Translations under genes and position numbers: made by a program
In this document: one piece after another, positions 36,512 through 48,403 of the stretch
Layout of the letters: every line of letters begins with the position of its first letter
Position numbering within the stretch: the first letter of the stretch is position 1
The notes under the pieces: generated by a model
Database searches by the model: none
Told to the model about the DNA's origin: nothing
What the model saw: only the letters and a program-made list of their open reading frames with translations
Assembly (NCBI GenBank): GCA_963969495.1
Contig: OZ018320.1
Span: 79,605,313 to 79,669,312, forward strand
Reading direction: 5' to 3'
Source of the DNA: Ceratothoa steindachneri
Taxonomy: Eukaryota > Arthropoda > Malacostraca > Isopoda > Cymothoidae
DNA: 64,000 bases

Positions 36512-37470
36512 ACTGACCCTGCTAATTGGCCTTCATTTCTGACAGACAGAATTAGGACACAATTGACTTCCAGAGGACAAACTCAAGTATCATCTGACTT
36601 TGTATTCCCTAAAAACGACAGTGATGGAAGAAGTTGCCACAATCATTATTTCAGGAAGTCGTTGATTAGTGGTGAGAATATAACCAGAAGTTTGCTGGTC
36701 TATTCATCAAAAAACAACAGCCTCTTCTGTTTCTGTTGCACATTATTTTGCAAGAGAAAGATACATTCAACAAGACTGGAATTTCAGATTGGAAGCATGC
36801 AGGCTCATTGCTCACACCACACGAAAGCAGTCCAGAACACCTAAAATCGATGAAAACGTGGAAAGAGCTGACAGTGAGGATAAAAAGAGGGAAGACCATT
36901 GACAAGCAGAAGATGGCACTTCAGGAGCCTGAGATATCAAGATGGAAAGCAGTGCTAACACGTCTTCTTGCTATTGTGCATTCTCTCGCCGTTAGGAATT
37001 TGGCACTAAGAGGACACACAGAAAAGTTATTCTCACCATCAAACGGCAATTTTTTTAAAGAAGTTGAGCTTATGGCACAATTTGACCCTATAATGCAAGA
37101 GCACATTAACCGTCTCCAACAAGGGACCTCCAGTTACACCAGCTACTTTGGCCACCACATACAAAACGAGCTCATTGGTTTGCTGAGCAGCAAGACTATT
37201 TCAGCAATGGTGGCTGACATCAAACAATCTAAGTTTTTTTCAATAATTCTAGATTCCACTTCAGACATCAGCCACACTGAACAGTTGTCAGTTGTGATTT
37301 GGGCAGTATCACTTGAGGCGAAGCCTCATATCATTGAACATTCCATGGGGTTCTTGGAGGCGAAAGAGGCCACTGGTCAGTATTTGGCATCTATGATTTT
37401 GAAGAGACTGGATGAGTTAGAAATTCCTTTCATGGCCTGTAGAGGACAATCATGCGACAATCATGCGCCA
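36512..37470 (+). pseudogene. hAT transposase, middle exon, truncated at the right end
   Basis: Coding resumes after the LINE with TDPANWPSFLTDRIRTQL (about 36512), then VFPKNDSDGRSC and YSSKNNSLFCFCCTLF, the zinc-ribbon-like TTF region. After a frame change at about 36730-36800, KTGISDWKHAGSLLTPHE starts a 240-residue open frame with HHIQNELIGLLSSKTI and FFSIILDSTSDISHTEQLS, the region of the first catalytic Asp (ILDSTSD). The frame reaches FMACRGQSCDN and then runs into the element end. The hAT dimerisation domain and later catalytic residues are missing. Confidence 0.85.
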
Positions 37471-37488
37471 TGTAGGCTAGGACCGCCA

Positions 37489-37491
<3 letters not shown>

Positions 37492-37555
<64 letters not shown>
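37492..37555. repeat. (TA)n tract, right flank of hAT element
   Basis: About 64 bp of TA directly after the right end of the hAT element. Confidence 0.95.
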
Positions 37556-37558
<3 letters not shown>

Positions 37559-37559
37559 A

Positions 37560-38389
37560 AACCACTCAAGGAAGTAAGCGGGAAGTCGAGAATTCAGATA
37601 GCAGTAAAATTTGGCGACAGTGTAATAAAAACGAACATTTCTCGTCTGGAAATGGAATTAAGCCGAGACAGCTGTCTGCGTCTCAGGAATAAAAATGATA
37701 TCGAGAAAGTGTAAATTTCTAGGAGCCATGAATCGATGATCTTCGGAGACCATGGGATTAGGAATATCCCTCCCAGTGGGCGGAGCTAAAAACATTGTGA
37801 TCTCAGAGGCCACGCTTCCTATACTATTTCTAGAAGAAAAATGAAGAATTCGAGAGATTGAGATTCATTCACACTTGGGTAGCCAGATCGATAGTAAAGA
37901 AATAATGACAGCTCGCTTACCGTAGCGAAGCCCCGATGACCCCCGTGGAGTCTTGTTCTTGTAACACTTGCTTTCTTGACCGGTAGTGAAATTTTCCCTG
38001 ACTATAAACGCGAGCCTCCCTTTTGCTTTGCTTGTTTTGTTTGTTGGAATTAAACATTTATTTTTTTCATGATTCCTCTCAGTCCTTTCTCGATTACAAG
38101 CCTTCGGTAAGCCCAACCAAGCTAGAATATTATTTGAGTATTTTTGTGGAGTCAGATACGAGCTTAACGCCAGCTATCACCTCACTCGTGGGACTTAATG
38201 GACCTCTCTAAAATATCCGCGTCATTTTAACCTTCAAACTGGAGACGTCCTTCCTTTCCCATAAACATGGGTTTCCTCATTCCCCCATAAACTGGTGACG
38301 GTTAACTTTACCTCCTTGCCATTAAGAGGTGACTTTATCCCCCCATGGTTTTTTCCTTGTTATTTTTACGTTTTGTTATGTTGTTATCA
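37560..38389. other. Spacer, nothing recognised
   Basis: No convincing gene, RNA or partnered repeat was recognised. Confidence 0.4.
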
Positions 38390-38401
38390 TATATATATAT
38401 A

Positions 38402-40105
38402 CAAGATGTCCCAGAAAAAAGTCAACCGTACTTTGAATTAGTATAACTCAAAACTTATTAGAGATTTTTGAGTCCTGCAAAACAAAACAAATTTACAAAC
38501 TATTTATCTGTCGATTCTGGAAATTCCATTAAATTCCCTTTTACGATATTGATACACTAATGGGTTTAGTGGAGGCTATCAAAATTATGTTTGCACAAGG
38601 AAGTAAAATAATGAAACTTCGAAGTTTAAAATCAACAAATATATTTAAATCCATTTTTAACAAAAACACCTCTTCATATGGGTAATACAAATTCATTTTT
38701 TTATTTTCTAAGCACCGTTTCCTTCCATATGTCCTCCATTTCTTTCCAAGCACAGTTGCGCCTTTGATCGCATGATTGAACAACTTTTTTGATTAACTTG
38801 TGATTTTCCTTAAGTCTATTGACTTCACGTGTGATACTATCTCTTAACTGGTTGATGCTTTGTGGTGGAGTAGAGTACACTTTATTCTTTAGATATCCCT
38901 ATAAGAAATAATCGCACGGTGTTAAGTCAGGGGATTTTGGAAGCCATTCAATTGCATCATTTAGCGTGACAATGCGGTTGTCAAACGTTTCTCTTAGTTT
39001 TGTTCTTACATCAAGCTGTCTATGAGCTGGTGCGCCGTCCTGAATCCACCAAAGTCTATTGAATTGATTGCCGTAAATTTGGCGGAGTTCCGGGAAGATC
39101 CTCTCGTTGATCATGCTCAGGTAGGCAGCACCATTCAAATTATTCTTGTAAAACAATGGGCCGACAAGATAGCCATTCCCGCATATTCCGATCCACAGAG
39201 ACACTTTCTGCTGACAAATACGTGTGTCAAAGTTGAATGCTGGGGGTGGTTCAGCGGCGCTTACTGCCGAATGTTATGGCTATTTACCTTTCCATTCATG
39301 AAAAAGGCTGCCTCGTCACTAATCACAATGTTTTCCAAGAAATGAGCAGGTTTATGGAGAAGCCCTTCGACAAATTGTCTACGACGAGGAAAATCAGTTT
39401 CAAGAAACTGGTGTCTTGCATGCATCTTATAGGGATGCCATTTTAAGTCATGTTTAATAATGCGGTTAAATGATGACTTTGACAATTGTAACTCATTCTT
39501 TCTGACTGATACATGTGGATTTTGAAGAAGTGTCATCTGAACATTTTCGATATTTTCTGTTCTTCTTATGGTTCTCATACGACCCGAACGACCTTTATTA
39601 AGATTTAATCATGTTCCTTCATGTTGCTATTTACGAACATTTTTCCAAATTGTGGGCTTGCTTAGTGAGTGCCTACCTGGAAAACGTTGTTCAAATGATT
39701 TTTTGTTAACTGCATGATTAAAAGGGTTCTATGGAAGTAAACTTCTACACAGAAACGCTTTGCTTGCTTAGTAAGCAATAATGACGAGACCATACCAAAG
39801 CGTGGCTGAAAATTCACCGTAAAATGACCTAGGCTTTGCTCCCTACGCTTGTCTCGAAAGTGCAGGGTGGCCTAGCCTTCCTAGGCTTCGTTTCATTATT
39901 TTACTTCCTCGCGCAAACATATCTTTGATAGCCTCCACTAAACCCCTTAGTGTATCAATATCGTAAAAGGGAATTTAATGAAATTTCCAAAATCGACAGA
40001 TAAATAGTTGTTCAATTAAACGCCGTTTACAGAACTCAAACATCTTGAATAGTTTTGGAGTTATACTAACTCAAAGTACGGTTAACTTTTTTCTGCGACA
40101 CCCGG
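38402..40105 (-). mobile_element. DD41D mariner-type element, complete ends
   Basis: The 1704-bp element is flanked by TA at 38400-38401 and 40106-40107 within short TA tracts. The left end is CAAGATGTCCCAGAAAAAAG and the right end reversed is CCGGGTGTCGCAGAAAAAAG; similarity goes on for about 55 bp (CCGTACTTTGA, TAGTATAACTC). The transposase lies on the minus strand. The end sequence differs from both mariners at 15-18 kb. Confidence 0.9.
38560..39600 (-). pseudogene. DD41D mariner-type transposase pseudogene
   Basis: The DNA-binding side is in the frame 39578-39261 (TENIENVQMTLLQNPHVSVR, then FLENIVISDEAAFFMNG with the first catalytic Asp). A frame change near 39230 leads to 39204-38899 with RLWWIQDGAPAHRQLDVRTK (second Asp) and LPKSPDLTPCDYFL (third Asp). 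Exactly 41 residues lie between the second and third Asp, which defines the DD41D group (rosa/Visitor-like) rather than classical mariner DD34D. A stop follows CDYFL. It is inactive. Confidence 0.9.
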
Positions 40106-40109
40106 TATA

Positions 40110-40895
<786 letters not shown>

Positions 40896-41160
40896 TAGAA
40901 TAAATATATTAATTTCACATTCTAACTCTGAGGATGATACTTGTCGTATCGAAACGCGTCAGTATAATAAAGGAAAGTGCTAATGTGCATTAATTTCTTT
41001 CGACCTTTTTGCAATAATTTAATACCAATTCCCTAATGAACTTTGGTCGGCTTATTCACCGGTTGAAGAATAAAGAAAAGGCGAACATAAGACGAATCGA
41101 GAAGATTGAAAAGAAAATCATTAACACGAAACTAGCGGTCGCTTTCAACAAATCCTGATA
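40896..41160 (+). mobile_element. Penelope-like element 4, 5' end only
   Basis: The segment starts after a TA tract, holds the hammerhead candidate at 40925-40963 and then a short reading (about 41040-41155) with [19 protein letters not shown] and [15 protein letters not shown]. This resembles the N-terminal region of Penelope-like proteins, where a KIxxTKLxxxFNKSC segment is common. The element then ends in the TA tract at 41161. The coding is a short relic. Confidence 0.55.
40925..40963 (+). ncRNA. Candidate hammerhead ribozyme (Penelope-like element 4)
   Basis: Core order: CTGAGGA at 40928-40934 (fits CUGANGA), stem II GATAC/GTATC (40936-40940 with 40946-40950) after one unpaired T, GAAA at 40951-40954, short stem III CGCG, then GTC with predicted cleavage after C40960. 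Stem I is only 3 bp (ACT/AGT). GAAACGCGTC is the usual 3' core in Penelope-associated hammerheads. The weak stem I lowers confidence that it is active. Confidence 0.65.
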
Positions 41161-41505
<345 letters not shown>

Positions 41506-41784
41506 GACAACTATTGAGATTGAATTATAGAATAAAGTAATCTGGAGTAAAGAAATAAAAAAGTCAGATTTATCCCATCTTCTTCCCTTCCTTATTTGTT
41601 TCCTTATTTGTTTCCTCAGTCTCTAATCTTCTCAACCCTCTTCTATTTTTTTAATTATTTTCAGCCCTTCCTAATTTTGTTCTATTCATTTAGCTTCACA
41701 AATACACTATGACATACATACATACATATCCAACGATGATTATATCGTAAAGAAGGAAGTTTAAATTACATATTGGTTTGCAGG

Positions 41785-43140
41785 GCAGCTGGTGCTAGAG
41801 AAGGTGGTTTCATTCGTTTCTGGAGTTTATGTTATCATGATAAACGAGACGACTGACGTTTCAATGAACGAACAAGAACCCGTTTGCGTCTGTTACTTCA
41901 GCGATGGTCATCCAAGAGAAGACTTCCTCGGCTTTGTTCGTTATAAGGACTGGCTCGTCTTCTGCTTAGCACTGTGAAGACTGTTGTCCTCGTCATGAGC
42001 ACCTGCCGTGGAATCTACTTTGACGGGGCCAGTGCTATGGTGGGTAACTTCCGAGGGTGTGCAGCCGTGGTAGTGCAAGAATATCCACTTTTAAAGGCAA
42101 TACATTACTTTAATCATCGGCTAAACCTCGTCCTAATTAAGGCCTGTGACAAGAAAAAGGTAAAGATCGCTCTCCAAACCCTCAACGAAGTTTACAACTT
42201 CATTTATTCATTAAACATGCGCTCAATAAGGTTTACTGAGCTCGTGAAAGGCCTCTTGTCCACTAATCGAAAAAGATGGTCAGCTTCTGCACTACTTGAT
42301 GGGTTGAAAAACACGATGCAGTCATTGGGCTTACTGAATTCCTGCCAGTAATTGTTCTCTTCCTTGAGGATAAGAGCCACGCTTTCTAATTGGCCTCATC
42401 GTCGCTGAGTCCATTCTAGCTCACACTGTGGAGCCAAACTGAGCCCTACAGTGTCCTACAGTTGATCTATTTTCAACATACGCCACGATTAATCAAGTTA
42501 TGGCGTATCTCAAAAAGACTCGGGAAGCTGCTCTGATCAGATTCCATGGTGTCTTCAAGAAGGCAGGAGAGCTTCTTCAGAAGATAGGCTCATCACATGA
42601 CACCATTCCAGTGCCTTGAATTTGCAAACAACAAACGCAGCAAGCAAATCTAACATTCCAGACAGCTGAAGAATATGATCGCCGATCTGTCTACGTTCCT
42701 TTTCTTGACCAGGTGTTGACTGAGCTGCTGAACCGATTTGGGGGTGATACTTCTCCGGTCGCATTCAACATCAAACATCTGCTCAGCGACACCAACGGAG
42801 ATCTTGCTGCTTTAATGAGTGCGGTAAAAATATACGAGGCTGATATCGAGGCCTTGAGTCTTGTCAAGGGAGAAATGGAGCACTAGTTATCGCCAATAAT
42901 CAAGTTTGACTCCATTAGAGATGCACTTACTCACGCCTAGGATCGAGTGAATCCTAACCTGGCCAAGCTCCTCCAAGTTCTAATCACCCTCCCAATCTCG
43001 AACGCGGAAGCTGAATGCTCATTTTCAACCTTGAATCGTCTGAAAACATATTTAAGGAATACCATATGTTAAGGACGCCTGAACGGCCTGGCACTACTCG
43101 CTGTTCACAACGAAAGTAAAGTTAAAATTGACAGAGAGTA
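41785..43140 (+). pseudogene. hAT element 2 transposase pseudogene
   Basis: The frame 41792-41977 has VYVIMINETTDVSMNEQEPV (first catalytic Asp region). The frame 41974-42351 has GIYFDGASAMVGNFRGCAA and HYFNHRLNLVLIKAC, the second catalytic block. Decayed frames follow. The C-terminal dimerisation domain is recognisable near 42950-43070: LLQVLITLPISNAEAECSFS, then LNRLKTYLRNT and GLALLAVHNE. At least four frame changes or stops break it. Confidence 0.8.
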
Positions 43141-43401
43141 ACCAACCTATTTACCCAAAGAAACAGGAGATTCATGCTTGTGTGAAATAATAAATAGCGA
43201 ATATAATTTTTGCTATTGTTATATTTATAATATTATTTTTATATTGGTATTGAAATACATTTATATTTATATTTCTTTATTTTACAATACAAAGCAATCT
43301 GAAAAATCTTTTCTTTAATTTAGTATTATTATAACTCAGACTTCTCAGAGGAGGAAATTTTGGTTAGCCCCTTTCAATTTTGATCCTGGATCCGCCCCTC
43401 T
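41785..43401 (+). mobile_element. hAT element 2, 5'-truncated, with right end
   Basis: Transposase remnants run from about 41785 to 43140. The right terminal sequence ends gatcctggatccgcccctc at about 43400, resembling hAT ends that read GAGGGGCGGATCCAGGATC inward. No matching left end was found before the TA tract at 41502. It is a different hAT lineage from the one at 30-37 kb. Confidence 0.75.
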
Positions 43402-43799
43402 AGTAAGAGTAAAGAAGTTGACGGTAAGATCGATGAAGATCCACTAACTCGGAAACTATATACACATTTTCTACTTTCTAACACATTTCTCTACTCATAT
43501 CCTAATTTCAATGCTATCCTATAACTTCTAATACCAATTTCCATTTTCATACATCTTTAGAACGCTTTAGAATAATTAAACAAAAAAGATAAATTAACAA
43601 AAGAAAATATGAACGAAACGTAATCAAGAGAATATGCATAACAGTAGCACCTTAAAAGAGGTAAAAACTGTTTGAACGCCATTACCATCAAACAAAATGC
43701 AGCATGAAACATTTCATGCATAAATCGAAAAACAACTCTATAAAGTAATATCTACTCACATTAATTCTAACTGAAATATCTACTCAAACTGTCAGAAAT

Positions 43800-44300
43800 T
43801 GGGCTGACCTCCAGGCCACCTAGCAACTCTATGCAAACCTCTTACCTTCCCTCATTTTCAACCTTGAAACTTTCACTTACCGGGCCTACAATTAGCCCAT
43901 GGGACAGGGACCAAAGTTATAATGAATGAAAAGCATTAGGAAAAAGTAATACACACCATGGTTCGGATCCCACGTTAATCCTTAAGGCCAATGACTACCT
44001 AGATAACCTAAATTGTCTCTGACTATATTTCTCGCTGTTATATCCTCTCTCTCTCTCTCTCTCTCTCTCTCAAACATACACGCACACACACACACACACA
44101 CATTCCCGTCACCGAGGTTCTTCCACTCCGAGTCTAAGACTCAGGTGGAGGGACTCGGAGGACTATAAGGAAGGACTGAGGCCTCGACCCCCCCTGCTCT
44201 GGCGCTCTACGGAGTGCCAGGGAGGGGGGGGGGTGAGGCAGGGGGCCGGCCGATCTGCTTCTTTTCTCCCACTTTCCATTTCATTTTATTTCATTCACTT
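43800..44300 (+). repeat. Family D repeat, copy 2 (inverted relative to 20.2 kb)
   Basis: The sequence matches the reverse complement of 20183-20650, including cctccaggccacctagcaac and ggttcggatcccacgttaat. The B-box-like GGTTCGGATCCCAC is present on this strand. The copy has an extra CT/CA microsatellite (44049-44102). Confidence 0.65.
44049..44102. repeat. (CT)n then (CA)n compound microsatellite
   Basis: About 22 bp of CT and 20 bp of CA repeat with a short spacer, inside family D copy 2. Confidence 0.9.
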
Positions 44301-45104
44301 ACAGGACTCCCCCAAAACAGATCCAATTGGCCAATCAGTAATTCCAGCCAACTCCATATTTTCACGGAACGCAAATGGAAGTTTTTAGCACCCGAATTTA
44401 CGAGTATATCTCATATAAATACAGGGGACATTGCCATTCATTAATATTATTATTATCCACCGTCAGTTGTTGATCGTGCACTCATTCATTATTACTGTTC
44501 CTTTGCCCTGTGAGAGTCTCTGAGTTGAGTGACCTCTGTCTCCTCTTTAGCTATTTGTCGCCTCTCTCCAACTCGCTCACTATAGCAACTCTGAGTTGAA
44601 TACATTCCATCTTTAAATAGAGAAGACAGTTAATGGTAAATATATCTAAAATTAGACCAAAGTTCTTATCTATCCTGCTCGCGGAAGGAACTCACACAAT
44701 TTTTGAGGCGAAGAAACATTCAACTAACACAACATAATGTGGGGAATAGGCTAAGGCCTTCTTGCTCTACTTCTGTGATCAATCCCGCGACAAGGAGGAA
44801 AAACACGTTATGTTACAAAAGGACTTGAATTGGAAATTAAAAGTTCTTTCCAATTATTTAGCGACCACTTATTACAATGACGAGCCACAGCTAACTGGAG
44901 TTAATTAACTCAAAGATACATTTGGTTTACTGACTTAGTTAAAATAATAACTGATTGTGTAATAATACCAAATGATGATCAACCTTCTAAATTAAATTAT
45001 TAATTATTAAAAGCAGATTCTTTCTAATTTGACCTAGAATTGGGTTATACTCATATAAGATTAAAAAATGCAAAATCTGCTGGTGCTGACTGACTCAGCT
45101 ATTA
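44301..45104. other. AT-rich spacer, nothing recognised
   Basis: No gene or partnered repeat recognised. Confidence 0.4.
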
Positions 45105-45600
45105 TAGGGTCTTTCAATAAGGTCACTTGATTTTTAAATGTAAATAAAACAAGTTGTGTGTGATATATGCACTAAATTTATTTTAAATTTGAAAGTACAT
45201 TTTATGGCATTAAGTGTGGAATATGACGTCGCTCAAATGTCCGCCGCGGCTTCGCTTGGTGGATCGTATTCGGGAGGCCCAATTTTCGATCACTTTGTCG
45301 CATAAATCTGGCTGAATTTGCTGGAGGGTGCTTGTTATGTTGAATTTGAGGACATCAACTGTTTGCGGATTATTCGCATAGACCTGCGATTTAAGGTAGC
45401 TCCCCTCCCCCCCCCCAAAAGTAGTCTAATGGCGTTAAATCGCATGATCTCGGTGTACAGTTGACGTCGCTGCCGCGTGAGATGACCCTGCCCTGAAATC
45501 GCTGGTACAAAATGTCTAGCGTGGCGTAGGTGAGAGTCATTGGCTGAAACAAATAAACACCTTCCTGGACGGATTCTCTTAATCTTACAATCAAAATAAA
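45105..45600 (-). pseudogene. DD41D-type transposase C-terminal fragment (second element)
   Basis: The minus strand reads RFQGRVISRGSDVN, then PRSCDLTPLDYF with the third catalytic Asp region, followed after a stop by a tail ending near 45200. The end at 45105 starts gggtctttcaataagg, which looks like a terminal repeat. The N-terminal half is absent. The sequence differs from the DD41D element at 38.4 kb (SCDLTPLDYF against SPDLTPCDYF), so it is another family. Confidence 0.7.
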
Positions 45601-46455
45601 CAGAAATTTGCGATAATCAACTCCTTTGGGTTCTGAAATATTTCTTGCTCTGGCGCGAACTAATTAATATGCATCCGTCTGTGATTTATTAAAGTCTGTC
45701 GTTTGTCGCTAAGACATTTTACTAGGGACCTTGCGAGTCACCATTGGGATAGGAAACTTGTTTACAATTGTGTGAACCTCGAAGTGCTTCTCTACATATA
45801 TAATAGGTGGCTCAAAATTTGTCCTTCCAGTTAACAATAGGATATCTGTAAGAGAACAATTACGACCCTCTCACTTTATTGGAGATCATGTGCGTCACTT
45901 CCTATTCCTGAACATTTGAGGTGTTTTTGCCTCAGTGGACGCATTTGAAAAATGTCCCCCAATCCTGCGAAATTTTCCCCGGCGACAAGGTGAGAAAGAG
46001 CCGCTGTATTTCGCGCCTTGCTGTCAAATGATGAATCGACTCAGCCTCAGGATTAAGATGTCTGGAGCTTGTGACCCCTTTCTCCAAATTCCCTCTTCTC
46101 ATTCAGAATCGACCATACAAATACTCGGTTTTGACTTGAGATCAAGGAGTCCCGCACGGACCTCTTAGTCGTCCTCATCGTCTCGAGTCGAAGTCCCGGG
46201 AGCGTTTATCAGACAGCAAGACTTTCTCCACCGTGATTCTACCCTCAATTGGATGCTTCTGTGAATGGCAATCATTTGAAGTTACGCGACAGTCTTCCTT
46301 CGTTTAATCGATCCGAAGAAAATCTCCATCGATAATCTTTGAGGAAAAGAAGTTTCCTCTTCCAGTGGAATTACGAGTAATTCCACATTTCCCCGTCGAA
46401 CGTCATCCTTGAAGGTTGGCTATTTTCATCGGCATTCCTCGGACAGTTGGTTCAG
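45601..46455. other. Spacer, nothing recognised
   Basis: No gene, RNA or partnered repeat recognised. The frame at 45935-46168 has no family likeness. Confidence 0.4.
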
Positions 46456-46606
46456 ATCGTGCCCCACGTGCCTCATCCGGACGTGCCCCACTTGCCTCAT
46501 CGAATCATGCCCCACTTGCCTCATCAGGATTGTGCCCCTCTTGCCTCACCGGGATCGTGCCCCACTTGCCTCATCAGAGTCGTGCTCCACTCGCCTCATC
46601 CCAAGC
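46456..46606. repeat. ~25-bp minisatellite, six units
   Basis: The unit cgtgccccacttgcctcatc plus 3-6 variable bases occurs six times. Unit lengths vary, so the apparent Cys-rich reading (CPTCLI repeated) switches frame and is probably not coding. Confidence 0.85.
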
Positions 46607-47540
46607 AGGACCTTCCTCGAAGTCACCGACCCGTAAGATTGAAACCCGCTCAATTATTAGTATTGTTAAGTTCCCCATTTTGATCTGATTAATTAATTTA
46701 TTTTATTTGAGAATCCATCCTTATCAAAATTATCAAGAGACTATTTCATTTTAAATAATTCCCTTTTGCCTATTTTTTTTCTTACTTTGATATTTGTAAA
46801 TAGAATTATATTTTTGTTGTTTCATCTTTAATTAACCTTAAACGATACTCTCGACCTATTCAAGTAAATCTCGCCAACCATTTTTGCACTCTGCCTGATT
46901 TGTTAAGGATTTGAAACCCAACGCCTCGAGTTTGACCTCCTGGTCGATCGTTAATCCCTGCGAACAGTCCTTAAACGGTTTGCGTTACATTAGGTGATTA
47001 AGTCACCCCCCACATAATATAGGAGTAGTGTATGGTATAGAGTGGTGTACCACGACAATATCTTTTAATTTTTGATTAGATGAGATTGTTATTTAAAAAT
47101 TGAATAATCTTTTATTTATTTATTAAATTATTTTTTCTATAAAACTGAATAACTTTATTAATTTCTTTATTAAGTGAGATTCTTATAAATTTTTCCAATG
47201 GTATCGCGATTTTTGTGCGATCCTGTATAAATAAAGTCTACTTGGAATTCGTCGTGTTTTCATTTTTCTGTGGTTTAATTCCGCATACTTCCATAAATAC
47301 GTGTTATTCTTCAAGAACATTTTATAAAAAGTCCAGACGGTGTATGTTAAAAAGTGAAAACCATCAAGAGAATTGCGACTACAGAGGTTTAACAAGAGGT
47401 TCGAGAGCTGTCAAAGGAAACTACTTGGGGGTGAAAACCGGGAGGGCGCGTAGCTCACAAACATGCCCAATTCGCATCGAAGGCACGTTTCCTTACGTGG
47501 CAGCTGTGAGGTACTTTTGTAACGATTTCCTGCCCTGTAG
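46607..47540. other. AT-rich sequence 5' of the receptor exon, probably intron
   Basis: No TM1 or ligand-binding exon of the receptor was recognised here. Immediately before 47541 is a pyrimidine-containing acceptor (tttcctgccctgtag). Confidence 0.5.
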
Positions 47541-47701
47541 GAATCACGACCGTCCTGACGTTATCCACCATCAGTCTGGACACAAGGACGGATCTCCCTA
47601 AAGTTCACTATGCCACCGCCCTCGACTGGTTCATATTGATGAGCTTTGGTTACTGCATCGCTACTCTCCTCCAATTTGCCGGCGTTCACTATTTTACCAA
47701 A
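47541..47701 (+). CDS. GABA-A receptor-like (Cys-loop channel) exon, end of TM2 to TM3
   Basis: A single internal exon of a pentameric ligand-gated anion channel. The acceptor tgccctgtag precedes 47541 and a donor gtaagg follows 47701. The exon is 161 nt: two bases complete a Gly codon, then 53 codons. It reads ITTVLTLSTISLDTRTDLPK (TM2 with the TTVLT motif and the LPKV linker), then VHYATALDWFILMSFGYCIA and TLLQFAGVHYFTK (TM3). TTVLT-SLPKVxYATAxDWF is the signature of GABA-A receptor subunits, closest to alpha or GRD-like types. The intron position before GITTVLT agrees with that known in GABA-A genes. The exon is clean, with no stops. Which subunit class it belongs to is not settled. Confidence 0.88.
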
Positions 47702-48190
47702 GTAAGGCAGCCCCTAAGGGAACACTAAGGTAAAGGGAAGTTCAAGGAGACCAAAATAATCTGATTTTGTTAAAATTTAGCTAACTTTACAATATTTTGT
47801 GCTACCTATTTTTCTAAATCCAAAAGAAATAGCAATAGCTTGTTTTTAAATAAATCTCTTCATAACATAGGAATTTAGTATGTAGGTGTCTTTAAATATG
47901 GGTCACATCCATGAGTGTATATAATTCTCTATGAGAGTCCATACCATAATCATTTAACGACATGACTCAGACTCCTGACTACCTGAACAAAAAGCCAAAT
48001 GAGATCACTGGTTCCATCATCTTTTCATTTTCCCCTAAATTTTAGGGTGGAAGACACGAAAAGTCACATTTCCCCCTAAACTTTAGGGTGGGAGACATGC
48101 AAAGTCATGAACATCAAATTCGCTACCCTTCATAATTCATGGATAGTAAAGAAATAGATAACGTTAAAATAAGACTTCTTTAACCTTTAG
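47702..48190. other. Probable intron of the receptor gene
   Basis: It starts gtaagg and ends tttaacctttag. A near-duplicate cctaaattttagggtggaag/cctaaactttagggtgggag occurs at about 48035 and 48073. No coding is seen. Confidence 0.55.
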
Positions 48191-48403
48191 GTTGGCTCTG
48201 GCGAGGTACAACCAGAAGAGGAGTATGCTATTAAAGAAGAGAGAGTTTCTCCTGTATTTGTTGAAAAGTCCATTTCGAGAAGACGTCGCAGTAACGGTCG
48301 AATGGTGAGAAAGAGGTCTTCCTGCCATGTGTTTTCAGTGGAAGATCGCAGTCGGGAACAAGAATTTGAAGTTTTCAAAGCTAAAAGAGTTTCCTTTGTT
48401 TCG
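48191..48403 (+). CDS. Candidate receptor exon, TM3-TM4 intracellular loop
   Basis: The acceptor ctttaacctttag precedes 48191 and the donor gtaagaa follows 48403. The exon is 213 nt, 71 codons, phase 0 at both sides, and fits directly behind the FTK end of the previous exon. It reads VGSGEVQPEEEYAIKEERVS, is open, and is rich in charged residues (RRRRSNGRMVRKRSS), as expected for the cytoplasmic loop between TM3 and TM4. Loop sequences are poorly conserved, so identity rests on splice sites, phase and position. Confidence 0.65.

Noticed and set aside
46409..46688. Cys-rich repeat protein (CPTCLI units)
   Set aside because: Unit length is not a multiple of three, so the repeat peptide changes frame; all three frames are open for the same reason.
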